A stretch of 45,364 nt of DNA from Roseococcus sp. (GTDB lineage Bacteria; Pseudomonadota; Alphaproteobacteria; Acetobacterales; Acetobacteraceae), in NCBI RefSeq assembly GCF_019747315.1, contig NZ_JAIEQY010000376.1, positions 1 to 45,364 on the forward strand, written 5' to 3'. Position 1 is the first letter of the stretch; the number at the start of each line of letters is the position of its first letter. Shown here in pieces: positions 33,655 through 41,573 of this stretch. Below the pieces are notes generated by a model that did no database searches, was not told where the DNA came from, and was given only the letters and a program-made list of their open reading frames with translations. The position numbers and the translations under genes were made by a program.

Positions 33655-35234
33655 CCTCCCACGTTGTTGTTGTCGGCGCCGGCCTGGGCGGCCTCGCGGC
33701 TGCCTGCACCGCGGCCGCGCGCGGCCACAAGGTCACGCTGCTGGACAAGAACCCCTGGCTCGGCGGCAAGGCCGCGCAGCTCTTCCTCGATGCCCCCGAT
33801 GGCAGCGGGAAGTTCCGCTTCGACATGGGGCCGACCATCCTCACCGTGCCGCGCGTCCTGCGCCGCATCTATGCCGAGGCGGGGCGCGACCAGGCGAAGG
33901 AGCTGCCGCTGATCCGCCTGGATCCGCAGTGGCGTTGCTTCTTCGAGGATGGCAGCCGCATCGACCTGATGGCCGATGTGGATGTGATGGCGAAGCTCAT
34001 GGATGAATTCGCCCCGGGCCGTGGCCTGGGCGATGGCTATCGCAAGTTCCAGCGGGTCGCGAAGCACCTGCACGGCGTCTCGGAGAAGTTCTTCTTCTGG
34101 AAGTCGGTCGAAGGCATCACCGACACGCTGGACATGAAGGCCAACCTCAACCCGAACACGCTGAAGGACGTGCTGAGCCTGCGCATGGGCCAGACGGTCG
34201 CCAAGGTGATCCGCGGCCATGTGCCCGATGAGCGCCTGGCGCAGATGCTCGACCATTTCTGCCAGTATGTCGGCTCCAACCCCTATCTCGCGCCGGCCGT
34301 GCTCGCCTCGATCGGCGACATGCAGGCGAGCGAGGGCGTCTGGTACCCGGTGGGCGGCACGCGCGCCGTGGCGGAGGGGCTGGCGAAGCTGGCCGGCGAT
34401 CTCGGCGCCGATCTTCGCCCCTCCTGCGACGTGACGGGCTTCGATATCGAGAATGGCCGCGTCGTCGCCGTGAAGCTCGCTTCCGGCGAGCGCATCGCCT
34501 GCGATGCCGTGATCTCCAACATGGACGCGATCCGCACCTACAAGGAGCTGGTCGGCGGCAGCACGGGCGATGCCTATGCCAAGAAAGGCTTCGAGCCCGC
34601 CTGCTCCGGCGTCGTGCTCTATATGGGGCTGAAGAAGCGCTACCCGCATCTGGCCCACCACTGCTTCGTCTTCTCCCGCGATGCGGGCGAGGAATTCGAC
34701 GCGATCTACAAGCGCGGCGAGCCGGCACCCGACCCCACCGTCTATCTGGCCGCGACCGCCGAGACCGACCCGGCCAGCGCCCCCCCGGGCGGCGAGGCGC
34801 TCTATGCCCTGGTGCACACGCCGCATCTGCGCCCGCATCACGACTGGAACGAGCTCTTCCCCGGCTATCGCCAGACCATCCTGGACAAGCTGAAGCGCAC
34901 CGCGGGCCTGGACGACATCGAGGAGAACATCGTGGTCGAGCAGCGGCTCACCCCGGTGGATATCCACAACCGCTACCGTGTGCTGGATGGCGCGATCTAC
35001 GGCCTCGCCTCGCACGGTTCCTTCCTCGGCGCCTTCAAGCCGGGCAACCGCTCGCGCCAGGTGAAGGGGCTCTACCTCGCCGGCGGTGCGGCGCATCCTG
35101 GCCCCGGCATGCCCATGGTGATGATGTCCGGCTGGATCGCGGCGGACAGCCTCGACCAGGATCTCGGCGGCCGCGGCATGAGCGCCGAGGCGGAACTGGC
35201 CGGCCGGCGCGAGTCCGAACTCCTCGGCGCCTGA
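33651..35234 (+). CDS. crtP: CrtP/CrtNb-type diapocarotenoid oxidase (desaturase homologue)
   Basis: Second flavoprotein of the CrtI superfamily, 527 residues. It has VVVGAGLGGLAAACTAAARG and FRFDMGPTILTVPRVL, but its C-terminal signature is GLYLAGGAAHPGPGMPMVMMSGW. This ending is typical of the terminal-methyl oxygenases CrtP and CrtNb rather than of desaturases, which end THPGSGLP as in the preceding gene. Such enzymes oxidise end methyls of C30 polyenes to aldehydes. The next genes (acyltransferase, glycosyltransferase, aldehyde dehydrogenase) fit that step. CrtP versus CrtNb cannot be decided without a tree, and a second desaturation role is possible. Confidence 0.82.
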   Translation: MTSHVVVVGAGLGGLAAACTAAARGHKVTLLDKNPWLGGKAAQLFLDAPDGSGKFRFDMGPTILTVPRVLRRIYAEAGRDQAKELPLIRLDPQWRCFFEDGSRIDLMADVDVMAKLMDEFAPGRGLGDGYRKFQRVAKHLHGVSEKFFFWKSVEGITDTLDMKANLNPNTLKDVLSLRMGQTVAKVIRGHVPDERLAQMLDHFCQYVGSNPYLAPAVLASIGDMQASEGVWYPVGGTRAVAEGLAKLAGDLGADLRPSCDVTGFDIENGRVVAVKLASGERIACDAVISNMDAIRTYKELVGGSTGDAYAKKGFEPACSGVVLYMGLKKRYPHLAHHCFVFSRDAGEEFDAIYKRGEPAPDPTVYLAATAETDPASAPPGGEALYALVHTPHLRPHHDWNELFPGYRQTILDKLKRTAGLDDIEENIVVEQRLTPVDIHNRYRVLDGAIYGLASHGSFLGAFKPGNRSRQVKGLYLAGGAAHPGPGMPMVMMSGWIAADSLDQDLGGRGMSAEAELAGRRESELLGA

Positions 35235-35239
35235 CCGCG

Positions 35240-36058
35240 ATGGCGACGGAGACGCCGCCTTCGCCGGTCGCGTTGCGTTCCGAGCGGATGATGGCGTTCT
35301 TCAACATCGCCTTCAGCCGCACCTTCGCCGGGCATTTTTCCGCCCTGCGGGTCGCCCATTGGGGCGAGCCGGTGCTGCCCGAGGGGCGGCCCGCCATCAT
35401 CCTCGCCAACCATCCGGGCTGGTGGGACGGCGTGATGTTCATGCTGCTCATGCGCCGTTTCTTCCTGGAGCGGCCGGGCTTCACGCCGATGGATGCGGCG
35501 GCGCTGGAAAAATACGCCTTCATGAAGCGCCTCGGCGTTTTTGGCGTCGAGCAGAATTCAGCCCGCGGCGCGGTGCGTTTCCTGCAGACCGCGAAGCAGG
35601 CGCTGGAGGATCCACGCCACATGCTCTGGATGAACGCGCCCGGCCGCTTCGCCGATGCGCGGGAGCGTCCGGTGCCGCTCGCCCCCGGTGTCACGCGCCT
35701 GCCCGAGATCGCGCCCGATGCGGTGCTGGTGCCGCTCGCCCTCGAATACGTCCATTGGACGGAAAAACGCGGTGAGGCGCTGCTGGCCTTCGGCACGCCG
35801 CTCGATGCCCGCACCCTGCTGGCCCAGGACCGCGATACGCGGACCGAGACGATCCGCGCCGCCATGACCGCAACGATGGAACGCCTCGCGCAGGATGCGA
35901 TCAGTCGTGATGCGGAACGCTTCCGCGTTGTGCTCGATGGGCGCGCCGGCATGGGTGGAATTTACGGCGCGTGGCAATATATCAGGGCTGCCATGCGCGG
36001 AGAGACGCATGACCCGCGCCACGATCCAGGGGCCCGGAAAGGGGACGGACGCAGCTAG
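35240..36058 (+). CDS. crtO: PlsC-type acyltransferase (probable carotenoid-glycoside acyltransferase)
   Basis: A 272-residue membrane-associated acyltransferase of the lysophosphatidate acyltransferase superfamily. The catalytic H-x4-D box is in LANHPGWWDGVMF, and the substrate-binding block is MLWMNAPGRFADARERP, where the usual EGTR-like element is replaced by NAPGRF. It begins 5 bp after the oxidase gene and is followed after 1 bp by the glycosyltransferase gene. Its position suggests the final acylation of the sugar ester, the step done by CrtO in staphyloxanthin synthesis. Staphylococcal CrtO belongs to a different acyltransferase family, so the name describes the role only. A phospholipid acyltransferase is the alternative. 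Confidence 0.75.
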   Translation: MATETPPSPVALRSERMMAFFNIAFSRTFAGHFSALRVAHWGEPVLPEGRPAIILANHPGWWDGVMFMLLMRRFFLERPGFTPMDAAALEKYAFMKRLGVFGVEQNSARGAVRFLQTAKQALEDPRHMLWMNAPGRFADARERPVPLAPGVTRLPEIAPDAVLVPLALEYVHWTEKRGEALLAFGTPLDARTLLAQDRDTRTETIRAAMTATMERLAQDAISRDAERFRVVLDGRAGMGGIYGAWQYIRAAMRGETHDPRHDPGARKGDGRS

Positions 36059-36059
36059 G

Positions 36060-37160
36060 ATGGAATTCGCCCATATCGCCCTGGCGCTTGCCCTGATGCC
36101 GATCATCTTCGGCATCATCAACCTGCGCCGCATGCCGCGGCTGCGCGGCACGCCGCCCGGGGGCACGCTGGTCTCCATCCTGATCCCGGCCCGCAACGAG
36201 GCGGCGAACATTGCCAGTTGCCTCGATGCGGCACTCGCCTCCACCGGCTGCGAGGTCGAGGTGGTGGTGATGGATGATGGCAGCACGGATGCCACGGCCG
36301 CCATCGTGCAATCCTATGCGGCGCGGGATGCGCGCGTGCGGCTGGTCCAGGCGCCGAGCCTGCCGCCGGGCTGGACCGGCAAGGTGCATGCCTGCGCCCG
36401 CCTGGCCGAGGCCGCGAGCGGCACGCATCTTCTCTTCATTGACGCCGATGTCCGGCTCGCGCCGCATGCCGCCGCGGCCATGGCCGCGCACAGTGCCGAG
36501 CACAAGATCGCGATGGTGAGCGGCGTGCCGCGCCAGATCATCCGCAGCATCGGCGAGGGGCTGACCGTGCCCTTCATCAACTTCCTGCTGATCTGCTATT
36601 TGCCCTTTGGCGGCCGGGCGGTGCAGCGCAAGGCGAGCCTCGCCGCGGCCTGCGGCCAGCTCATCCTCGTCGAGCGTCGCGCCTATGAGGCGATCGGCGG
36701 CCATACCGCCATCAAGGGCGTGCTGCATGACGGCATCGCGCTGGCCCGCCGCTTCCGTGAGAACGGGCACGACACGGAAATCGTGGACGGCACGCCGCTC
36801 GCCACCTGCCGCATGTATGACAATTTCGGCCATGCCTGGGGCGGCTTCATCAAGAACGCGCGCGAAGGCATGGCGACCCCCGTGGGCCTGCCGATCTGGA
36901 CCGTGCTGCTGGCCGGCGCGCATCTCTGGCCCTGGGCGCTGCTGCCCAATGGCGAGGCGGTGCTGACCATCATCCTGATGTTCGCCCTGCGCGCCGCCGT
37001 CACCTGGCGCACGGGCGAGCCCTGGTGGACGGTGCCGCTGCACCCGCTGACGGTGCTGGTGGCGCTCGCCATCCAATGGACGGCGCTGGTGCGCTCGGCG
37101 CTCGGGCTGAAGGCGGGCTGGAAGGGCCGCGCCTATGCGGCGGTGAAGGCCGAAGGCTGA
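36060..37160 (+). CDS. crtQ: family 2 glycosyltransferase (CrtQ/HpnB-like)
   Basis: A 366-residue membrane-bound GT2 enzyme. An N-terminal membrane helix (IALALALMPIIFGII) is followed by the GT-A domain with SILIPARNEAANI, VVMDDGSTD and the DxD-type metal site LFIDADVRL. The acceptor loop KGVLHDGIALARRFRENG lies near residue 225, and two or three C-terminal membrane segments close the protein. CrtQ glucosylates diaponeurosporenoic acid in staphyloxanthin synthesis; HpnB-type hopanoid glycosyltransferases have a similar layout, so both roles are possible. The carotenoid role is favoured because it sits between the acyltransferase and squalene genes. Spacing to the acyltransferase is 1 bp. Confidence 0.8.
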   Translation: MEFAHIALALALMPIIFGIINLRRMPRLRGTPPGGTLVSILIPARNEAANIASCLDAALASTGCEVEVVVMDDGSTDATAAIVQSYAARDARVRLVQAPSLPPGWTGKVHACARLAEAASGTHLLFIDADVRLAPHAAAAMAAHSAEHKIAMVSGVPRQIIRSIGEGLTVPFINFLLICYLPFGGRAVQRKASLAAACGQLILVERRAYEAIGGHTAIKGVLHDGIALARRFRENGHDTEIVDGTPLATCRMYDNFGHAWGGFIKNAREGMATPVGLPIWTVLLAGAHLWPWALLPNGEAVLTIILMFALRAAVTWRTGEPWWTVPLHPLTVLVALAIQWTALVRSALGLKAGWKGRAYAAVKAEG

Positions 37161-37216
37161 GCCCTTCTTCCCGAACCGGGCTGGAAAGCGGGCGCAAGGC
37201 AAGCCACAAAGGCAGT

Positions 37217-38842
37217 ATGAGCGATGTGACCGCGCCGGGTGCCCCGAACCGCACCCATGACACCGAGAATTTCCCCACCGCCTCGCTCATCCTGGCGAAG
37301 CCGGTGCGGGCGAAGGTCATGGCCTTCTACCGCTTCGTCCGCATGGCCGATGACATTGCCGACAGTGAAAGCCTCTCGCCAGCCGAGAAGCTCGCGCGGC
37401 TGGATGCCATGGAGGCCTCGCTCGATGACCCGGCGACGCCCATCGCCGAGGGTGCCCGCATGCGGGCGGAAGGTGTGGGCGTGGACGAAGCCCGCCTCAT
37501 GCTCTCCGCCTTTCGGCAGGATTCCGAGCAGGCACGCTATGCCGAGTGGGCCGACCTCGAGGATTACTGCCGCCGCAGCGCGGATCCGGTGGGCCGCATG
37601 CTGCTGCGCCTGCACGGTACCACCTTGGACGCCGCCAAGGAGGCCGCCGATGGCCTCTGCACCGCGTTGCAGATCCTGAACCACCTCCAGGACCTGGTGC
37701 CGGATCGCGACAAGCTGGACCGCGTCTACCTGCCGCAATCCTGGCTGGCGCTGGCGGGCGGCGAGGCCGCCTTCTTCGAACCCGCAAACCCCCACCGCCG
37801 CGACATCCTCGACGCCGCGCTGGACCGGGTGGAGGAGCAGCTGGACCGCGCCGCCGCGCTGCCGCGGCTCTGCACCGCGCGGCGGCTGGCCATCCAATCC
37901 GCCATGACCATCGGCCTGGCGCGCCGCCTGCTGGCGAGGCTGCGCGCGGCCGACCCCGTGCTGGGGCGCGTGGCGCTGGGCAAGCCGGATTTCGCCAAGG
38001 AATTGCTGGCCGCCCCCTTCCTGGGCCCAAGCGACCCGGCGATCGTCGCCACCCGCGTCAGCCGCGCCGGCTCCTCCTTCGCGCGCGGCATGGCGACGCT
38101 GAAGGGCGAGCGCCGCCGCGCGCTCTGGGCCGTCTATGGCTTCTGCCGCGTGGTGGATGACATCGCCGATGGCGCCATGCCCGAGGGCGAGAAGCGTCGC
38201 CTGCTCGCCGCCTGGCGCGCCAAGCTCACCACGCCCGATTGCGCCCTGTCGCGCGAACTCCTCCTGGCCCGCGAGGCCTTCGAGATTCCGCTGGAGGAAT
38301 GCGAGGCGATGGTGGCAGGCATGGAGACTGACGCCGCCGATCATCTGCGCCTGCCGGACGAAGCGGCGCTCGACCTCTATTGCCGCCGCGTCGCGGGCAG
38401 CGTGGGCGCCATGTCGGTGCGCATCTTCGGCGAGCCGCGCGCCGAGGCCTGGGGCCTGGCGCTGGGCCACACCTTCCAGCTCACGAACATCCTGCGCGAC
38501 GTGGATGAGGATGCCACGCGGGACCGCGTCTATATCCCGCTCTCGGTGTTGCAGAAGGCCGGCATTCCCGATGGGCCGGCGCAATCCATCGTGACGCACC
38601 CGGCCTTTGCCGGCATCTGCAAGGAGCTGGCGGGCCGGGCCGTGGGCGGCTTCTTCCGCGCCGAGGCGGAATTGCCGCGCTACGACATCGAGGCGCTGCG
38701 GCCGGCGCGGGTGATGATGTGGGGGTATCGGCGCATCCTGGACCATATGCTGCGGCGGGGCTGGTCGGGCGCGCGCCCCAGGGCGCGGATGACGCGCGCC
38801 GAAAAATTTCGGATGGCGGTGTTTGCGGTGACGGGGAAGTGA
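37217..38842 (+). CDS. HpnC-HpnD fusion (hydroxysqualene synthase + presqualene diphosphate synthase)
   Basis: A 541-residue protein containing two complete isoprenyl-condensing domains. Residues about 15-265 match HpnC (ENFPTASLILAKPVRAKV, then DDIAD at 45-49 and DLVPD at 159-163). Residues about 275-541 match HpnD (SRAGSSFARGM, DDIAD at 314-318, DVDED at 428-432). All four aspartate-rich motifs that bind the diphosphate through magnesium are present, so both halves should be active. In other bacteria HpnD makes presqualene diphosphate from two farnesyl diphosphates and HpnC turns it into hydroxysqualene, as separate proteins. The linker is only about 10 residues. HpnE follows. A C40 phytoene synthase is excluded by the two-domain pattern. 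Confidence 0.9.
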   Translation: MSDVTAPGAPNRTHDTENFPTASLILAKPVRAKVMAFYRFVRMADDIADSESLSPAEKLARLDAMEASLDDPATPIAEGARMRAEGVGVDEARLMLSAFRQDSEQARYAEWADLEDYCRRSADPVGRMLLRLHGTTLDAAKEAADGLCTALQILNHLQDLVPDRDKLDRVYLPQSWLALAGGEAAFFEPANPHRRDILDAALDRVEEQLDRAAALPRLCTARRLAIQSAMTIGLARRLLARLRAADPVLGRVALGKPDFAKELLAAPFLGPSDPAIVATRVSRAGSSFARGMATLKGERRRALWAVYGFCRVVDDIADGAMPEGEKRRLLAAWRAKLTTPDCALSRELLLAREAFEIPLEECEAMVAGMETDAADHLRLPDEAALDLYCRRVAGSVGAMSVRIFGEPRAEAWGLALGHTFQLTNILRDVDEDATRDRVYIPLSVLQKAGIPDGPAQSIVTHPAFAGICKELAGRAVGGFFRAEAELPRYDIEALRPARVMMWGYRRILDHMLRRGWSGARPRARMTRAEKFRMAVFAVTGK

Positions 38843-38852
38843 AGGAGAAAAT

Positions 38853-38932
38853 GGCCTCCGGCGGCTGGGGCCGCGGCCCCAGACCCCATTCCATGAAAGG
38901 GGTCTGGGGCCCCGGCCCCAGCCGCCGGAGGC
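38853..38932. repeat. head-to-head pair of dispersed palindromic elements
   Basis: The left copy (38853-38887) is GGCCTCCGGCGGCTGGGGCC followed by gc and GGCCCCAGACCCC. The right copy (38899-38932) is the inverse, and an 11-bp spacer beginning ATTCC separates them. The pair fills the gap between the HpnC-HpnD fusion and hpnE. Unlike other sites, the right copy lies at the start of a gene, and its GCCGCCGGAGGC end carries the ribosome-binding sequence of hpnE. Confidence 0.9.
38927..38931 (+). promoter_or_regulatory. ribosome-binding site of hpnE, inside a repeat element
   Basis: GGAGG at 38927-38931 is the only Shine-Dalgarno sequence near the hpnE start and lies 8 nt before the TTG at 38940. 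It is part of the conserved arm of the right-hand palindromic element, so folding of the element pair could control access to it. Confidence 0.7.
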
Positions 38933-38939
38933 TCTTTTC

Positions 38940-40157
38940 TTGACTCACTTCCACATCATCGGCGCCGGCATGGCCGGCCTCGCCGCCGCCCACGCCCTGG
39001 CCACCCAGGGCCACGCCGTCACCCTGCACGAGGCCACGCCCGGCGCCGGCGGCCGCGCCCGTGCCCTGCCCGATGGCACGGACAATGGCACCCACGCGCT
39101 GATCGGCTGCAACACCGCCGCCCTGCGCTTCCTCGACGCCATCGGCGCCCGGCAATACTGGGTGCAGCCCGAGCCCGAGGGGCTGCCCGTCTATGACTGC
39201 ACCGATTCCTCGGCGCGGCTGGTGGCACTCTCGCCCGCGGGCTGGTGGAACGGCGCGCGCCGCCCGGCCGGCGTCTCCTGGGGGGGCGTGCTGGCGCTGA
39301 TGGCCATGGCGCTGCCCCTGCGCGACCGCACCATTGCCGAGGCCATGGCCGCCCACCCCGCCTTCCTGCGCGGCTTCGTGGACCCGCTGGTGATCGCGGC
39401 GCTGAACACGCCCTCCGCCGAGGCCTCCACCCACCGGCTGGGCCAGGTGCTGCGGCGCCTGGGGGCACCCGGGGCGGCGCGGCTCTTCGTCGCGCGGCGC
39501 GGGCTGGGGCCGGATCTGGTTGAGCCCGCGCTGGCCGTGATCGAGGCGGCGGGTGGGCGCTACCGCCCCGGCAGCCGGCTGCGCGCCATCCAGTCCAGCC
39601 AGGGCCGCGCCACCAGCCTGACCTTCCAGGAGAGCGACGTGATGCTGGGCGAGCGGGATCGCGTGGTGCTCGCCCTGCCGCCCTGGGAGGCGCAGCGCAT
39701 GCTGTCCGGCATCCCCGCGCCGGACGCCTTCGCGCCCATCGTGAACCTGCATTTCGCCTTCGCGCCCGGGGGGCATGTGCGCTTCCTCGGCCTGCTCGGC
39801 GCCCTCTGCCAATGGGTGCTGATCCGGCCCGAGGGTGTGGCCGTCACCATCAGCGCCGGCGATGCCGAGGCGGAGCAGGATGTGAGCGTCCTCGCCCCGC
39901 GCGCCTGGGCGGAAATCCTGCGCGCCGTCCGCGCCTTCCATGTGCCGGGCGCCTGGCCGGAGGCGCCGCCGCCCTGCCGCGTCATCAAGGAACGCCGCGC
40001 CACGCCCCGCCAGCGCCCCGGCCCCATCCCGACGCCGCCCCGCCGCCCGCTGGCGAATCTGGTGCTGGCGGGCGACTGGACCTGGCCGCATCTGCCCGCC
40101 ACCATTGAAGCTGCCATCTGCTCCGGCCAGGCGGCGGCCCAGGAACTCCTCGCATGA
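38940..40157 (+). CDS. hpnE: hydroxysqualene dehydroxylase HpnE
   Basis: FAD-dependent reductase of 405 residues converting hydroxysqualene to squalene. It has the FAD motif HIIGAGMAGLAAAHALATQG, the GGRAR pair, the motif IGCNTAALRFLDAIGA, and the HpnE-type C terminus VLAGDWTWPHLPATIEAAI. The start is a TTG; no ATG gives a complete dinucleotide-binding fold, and the preceding GGAGG is well placed. Length is normal for the family. It is separated from the HpnC-HpnD fusion by a palindromic pair and overlaps the aldehyde dehydrogenase by 4 bp. It is needed to supply squalene for the carotenoid enzymes and possibly for hopanoids. Confidence 0.9.
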   Translation: MTHFHIIGAGMAGLAAAHALATQGHAVTLHEATPGAGGRARALPDGTDNGTHALIGCNTAALRFLDAIGARQYWVQPEPEGLPVYDCTDSSARLVALSPAGWWNGARRPAGVSWGGVLALMAMALPLRDRTIAEAMAAHPAFLRGFVDPLVIAALNTPSAEASTHRLGQVLRRLGAPGAARLFVARRGLGPDLVEPALAVIEAAGGRYRPGSRLRAIQSSQGRATSLTFQESDVMLGERDRVVLALPPWEAQRMLSGIPAPDAFAPIVNLHFAFAPGGHVRFLGLLGALCQWVLIRPEGVAVTISAGDAEAEQDVSVLAPRAWAEILRAVRAFHVPGAWPEAPPPCRVIKERRATPRQRPGPIPTPPRRPLANLVLAGDWTWPHLPATIEAAICSGQAAAQELLA

Positions 40158-41509
40158 GCGTCGCTTTCGCCCCCACGGCCCTCCGCGCCGAGGCCGCCCT
40201 GATGGCGCTGCGTGCCGTGGAAGCCGAGGAAGGCGCCCTCGATCTCGACCAGCGCCGCGCCTTGCTGGCCGAGTTGCGCCGCGTGCTGCTGCACCACGCC
40301 CAGGCCATCGCCGAGGCCGCCGCCGCCGATTACGGCGCCCGCAGCGCGGAGGACACGCTGCTGGCGGATGTGCTGCTCATCGCCGATGCCTGTGCCTATT
40401 CGCGCCGCAAGCTGCGCGGCTGGGCGCGGCCCAGGCGCGTCGGCGTGCCCTTTCCCTTCCTGCCCGCCCGCGCCTGGGTGGAGCACGTGCCCAAGGGCGT
40501 CATCGGCATCATGGCGCCCTGGAACTACCCGATGCAGCTCGCCCTCATGCCGGCGGTGGATGCCATCGCCGCCGGCAACCGCGTGGTGATCAAGCCCTCG
40601 GAAGCGGCACCCCGCGTAGCGGCCCTGATCGAGACCATCCTGGCCGAGGCCTGGGGCCCGCGCATCGCCCGCGTGGTGCAGGGCGGGCCGGATGTGGCGC
40701 AGGATTTCGCGGCCCAGCCCTGGGACCACCTGGTCTTCACCGGCGGCACCGAGATCGGCCGGCGCGTCATGGCCGCCGCCGCCGCGAATCTCACGCCGCT
40801 GACGCTCGAACTCGGCGGCAAATGCCCGGCCCTGGTGCTGCCGGGCGCCGACCTCAAGCGCGCCGCGCGCGACATCCTGGTGGCCAAGGCGGTGAATGCG
40901 GGGCAGACCTGCATCGCGCCCGACACCGTGCTCCTGATCGGCCACAGCGCCGCCGAATTCGCCCGCGCCGCGCGCGAGAGCGGGGTGAGCGAGACCGGCA
41001 CCGCCATCATCAATGCCCGGCAACAGGCGCGGCTGGATGCGCTGAGCGAGGGCGCCACCATCGCCTGGATGGCGCCGGGCCCGCATTCCATCGGCCTGGC
41101 CCTGGCCCAGGGCGGGCTGGCGACGGAAGAAATCTTCGGCCCCATCCTGGCCATGGAAGAATGCGCCACCCTGGACGACGCCCTGGCCTGGGTGCGCGAG
41201 AGGCCGCACCCGCTGGCCATCTACACCTTCGGCGCCACCTCGGCCGAGGAGGCGCGCATTGCCGCCAACACGAAATCCGGCGCGCTGGTGACGGAACGCG
41301 CGGTGGAATACGCGGCCCTGCCAGGCCTGGGCTTCGGCGGCGTCGGCGCCTCGGGCTTCGGGCGCCGCAATGGCGAGGCCGGGTTCCGCGAATTCAGCAA
41401 CCCGCGGGCGCGGATGCGCAACCCGCGCTGGGCGATGGCGCGGCTGTTCGATCGGCCGCAGAGTAACTTCGCGAAAAAGCTCATTCGGCAGTTGGTTGGT
41501 ATCAAGTAA
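40154..41509 (+). CDS. aldehyde dehydrogenase (coniferyl-aldehyde type; probable C30 apocarotenal dehydrogenase)
   Basis: NAD(P)-dependent aldehyde dehydrogenase of 451 residues. The catalytic glutamate is in LELGGKCP and the catalytic cysteine in NAGQTCIAPD. The cofactor and fold motifs APWNYPMQLAL, VIKPSEAAP and FTGGTEIGRRV precede them, and EEIFGPIL follows. It is the short coniferyl-aldehyde-dehydrogenase/ALDH3-like form with a hydrophobic-basic C terminus (FAKKLIRQLVGIK) that may associate with membrane. Its start overlaps the hpnE stop, placing it in the pigment operon, where it would oxidise the diapocarotene aldehyde to the acid used by the glycosyltransferase, as CrtNc/AldH does in staphyloxanthin synthesis. 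Confidence 0.85.
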   Translation: MSVAFAPTALRAEAALMALRAVEAEEGALDLDQRRALLAELRRVLLHHAQAIAEAAAADYGARSAEDTLLADVLLIADACAYSRRKLRGWARPRRVGVPFPFLPARAWVEHVPKGVIGIMAPWNYPMQLALMPAVDAIAAGNRVVIKPSEAAPRVAALIETILAEAWGPRIARVVQGGPDVAQDFAAQPWDHLVFTGGTEIGRRVMAAAAANLTPLTLELGGKCPALVLPGADLKRAARDILVAKAVNAGQTCIAPDTVLLIGHSAAEFARAARESGVSETGTAIINARQQARLDALSEGATIAWMAPGPHSIGLALAQGGLATEEIFGPILAMEECATLDDALAWVRERPHPLAIYTFGATSAEEARIAANTKSGALVTERAVEYAALPGLGFGGVGASGFGRRNGEAGFREFSNPRARMRNPRWAMARLFDRPQSNFAKKLIRQLVGIK

Positions 41510-41514
41510 AGAAT

Positions 41515-41561
41515 CCAGGGCGCTGCCCTGGACCCGCTGGGGCCGAGAGGCCCCAGACCCC
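41515..41561. repeat. dispersed palindromic element, two-hairpin type (copy 2)
   Basis: CCAGGGC-gct-GCCCTGG and CTGGGGCC-gaga-GGCCCCAG followed by ACCCC. It differs from the copy at 7982-8028 only in loop positions. It starts 5 bp after the aldehyde dehydrogenase stop codon and ends 12 bp before the next start; AGGAG after it serves as ribosome-binding site of the SDR gene. Confidence 0.88.
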
Positions 41562-41573
41562 AGGAGTTAAGAG

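Noticed and set aside
37217..38842. Reading this gene as a C40 phytoene synthase (CrtB)
   Set aside because: Two full condensing domains are present, the first begins with the HpnC-type ENFP segment, and HpnE follows, which is needed only for the squalene route.
39940..41466. 508-codon plus-strand frame overlapping hpnE and the aldehyde dehydrogenase
   Set aside because: It is a +1-phase shadow with arginine/alanine-rich nonsense composition; the real frames carry family motifs and a 4-bp overlap.
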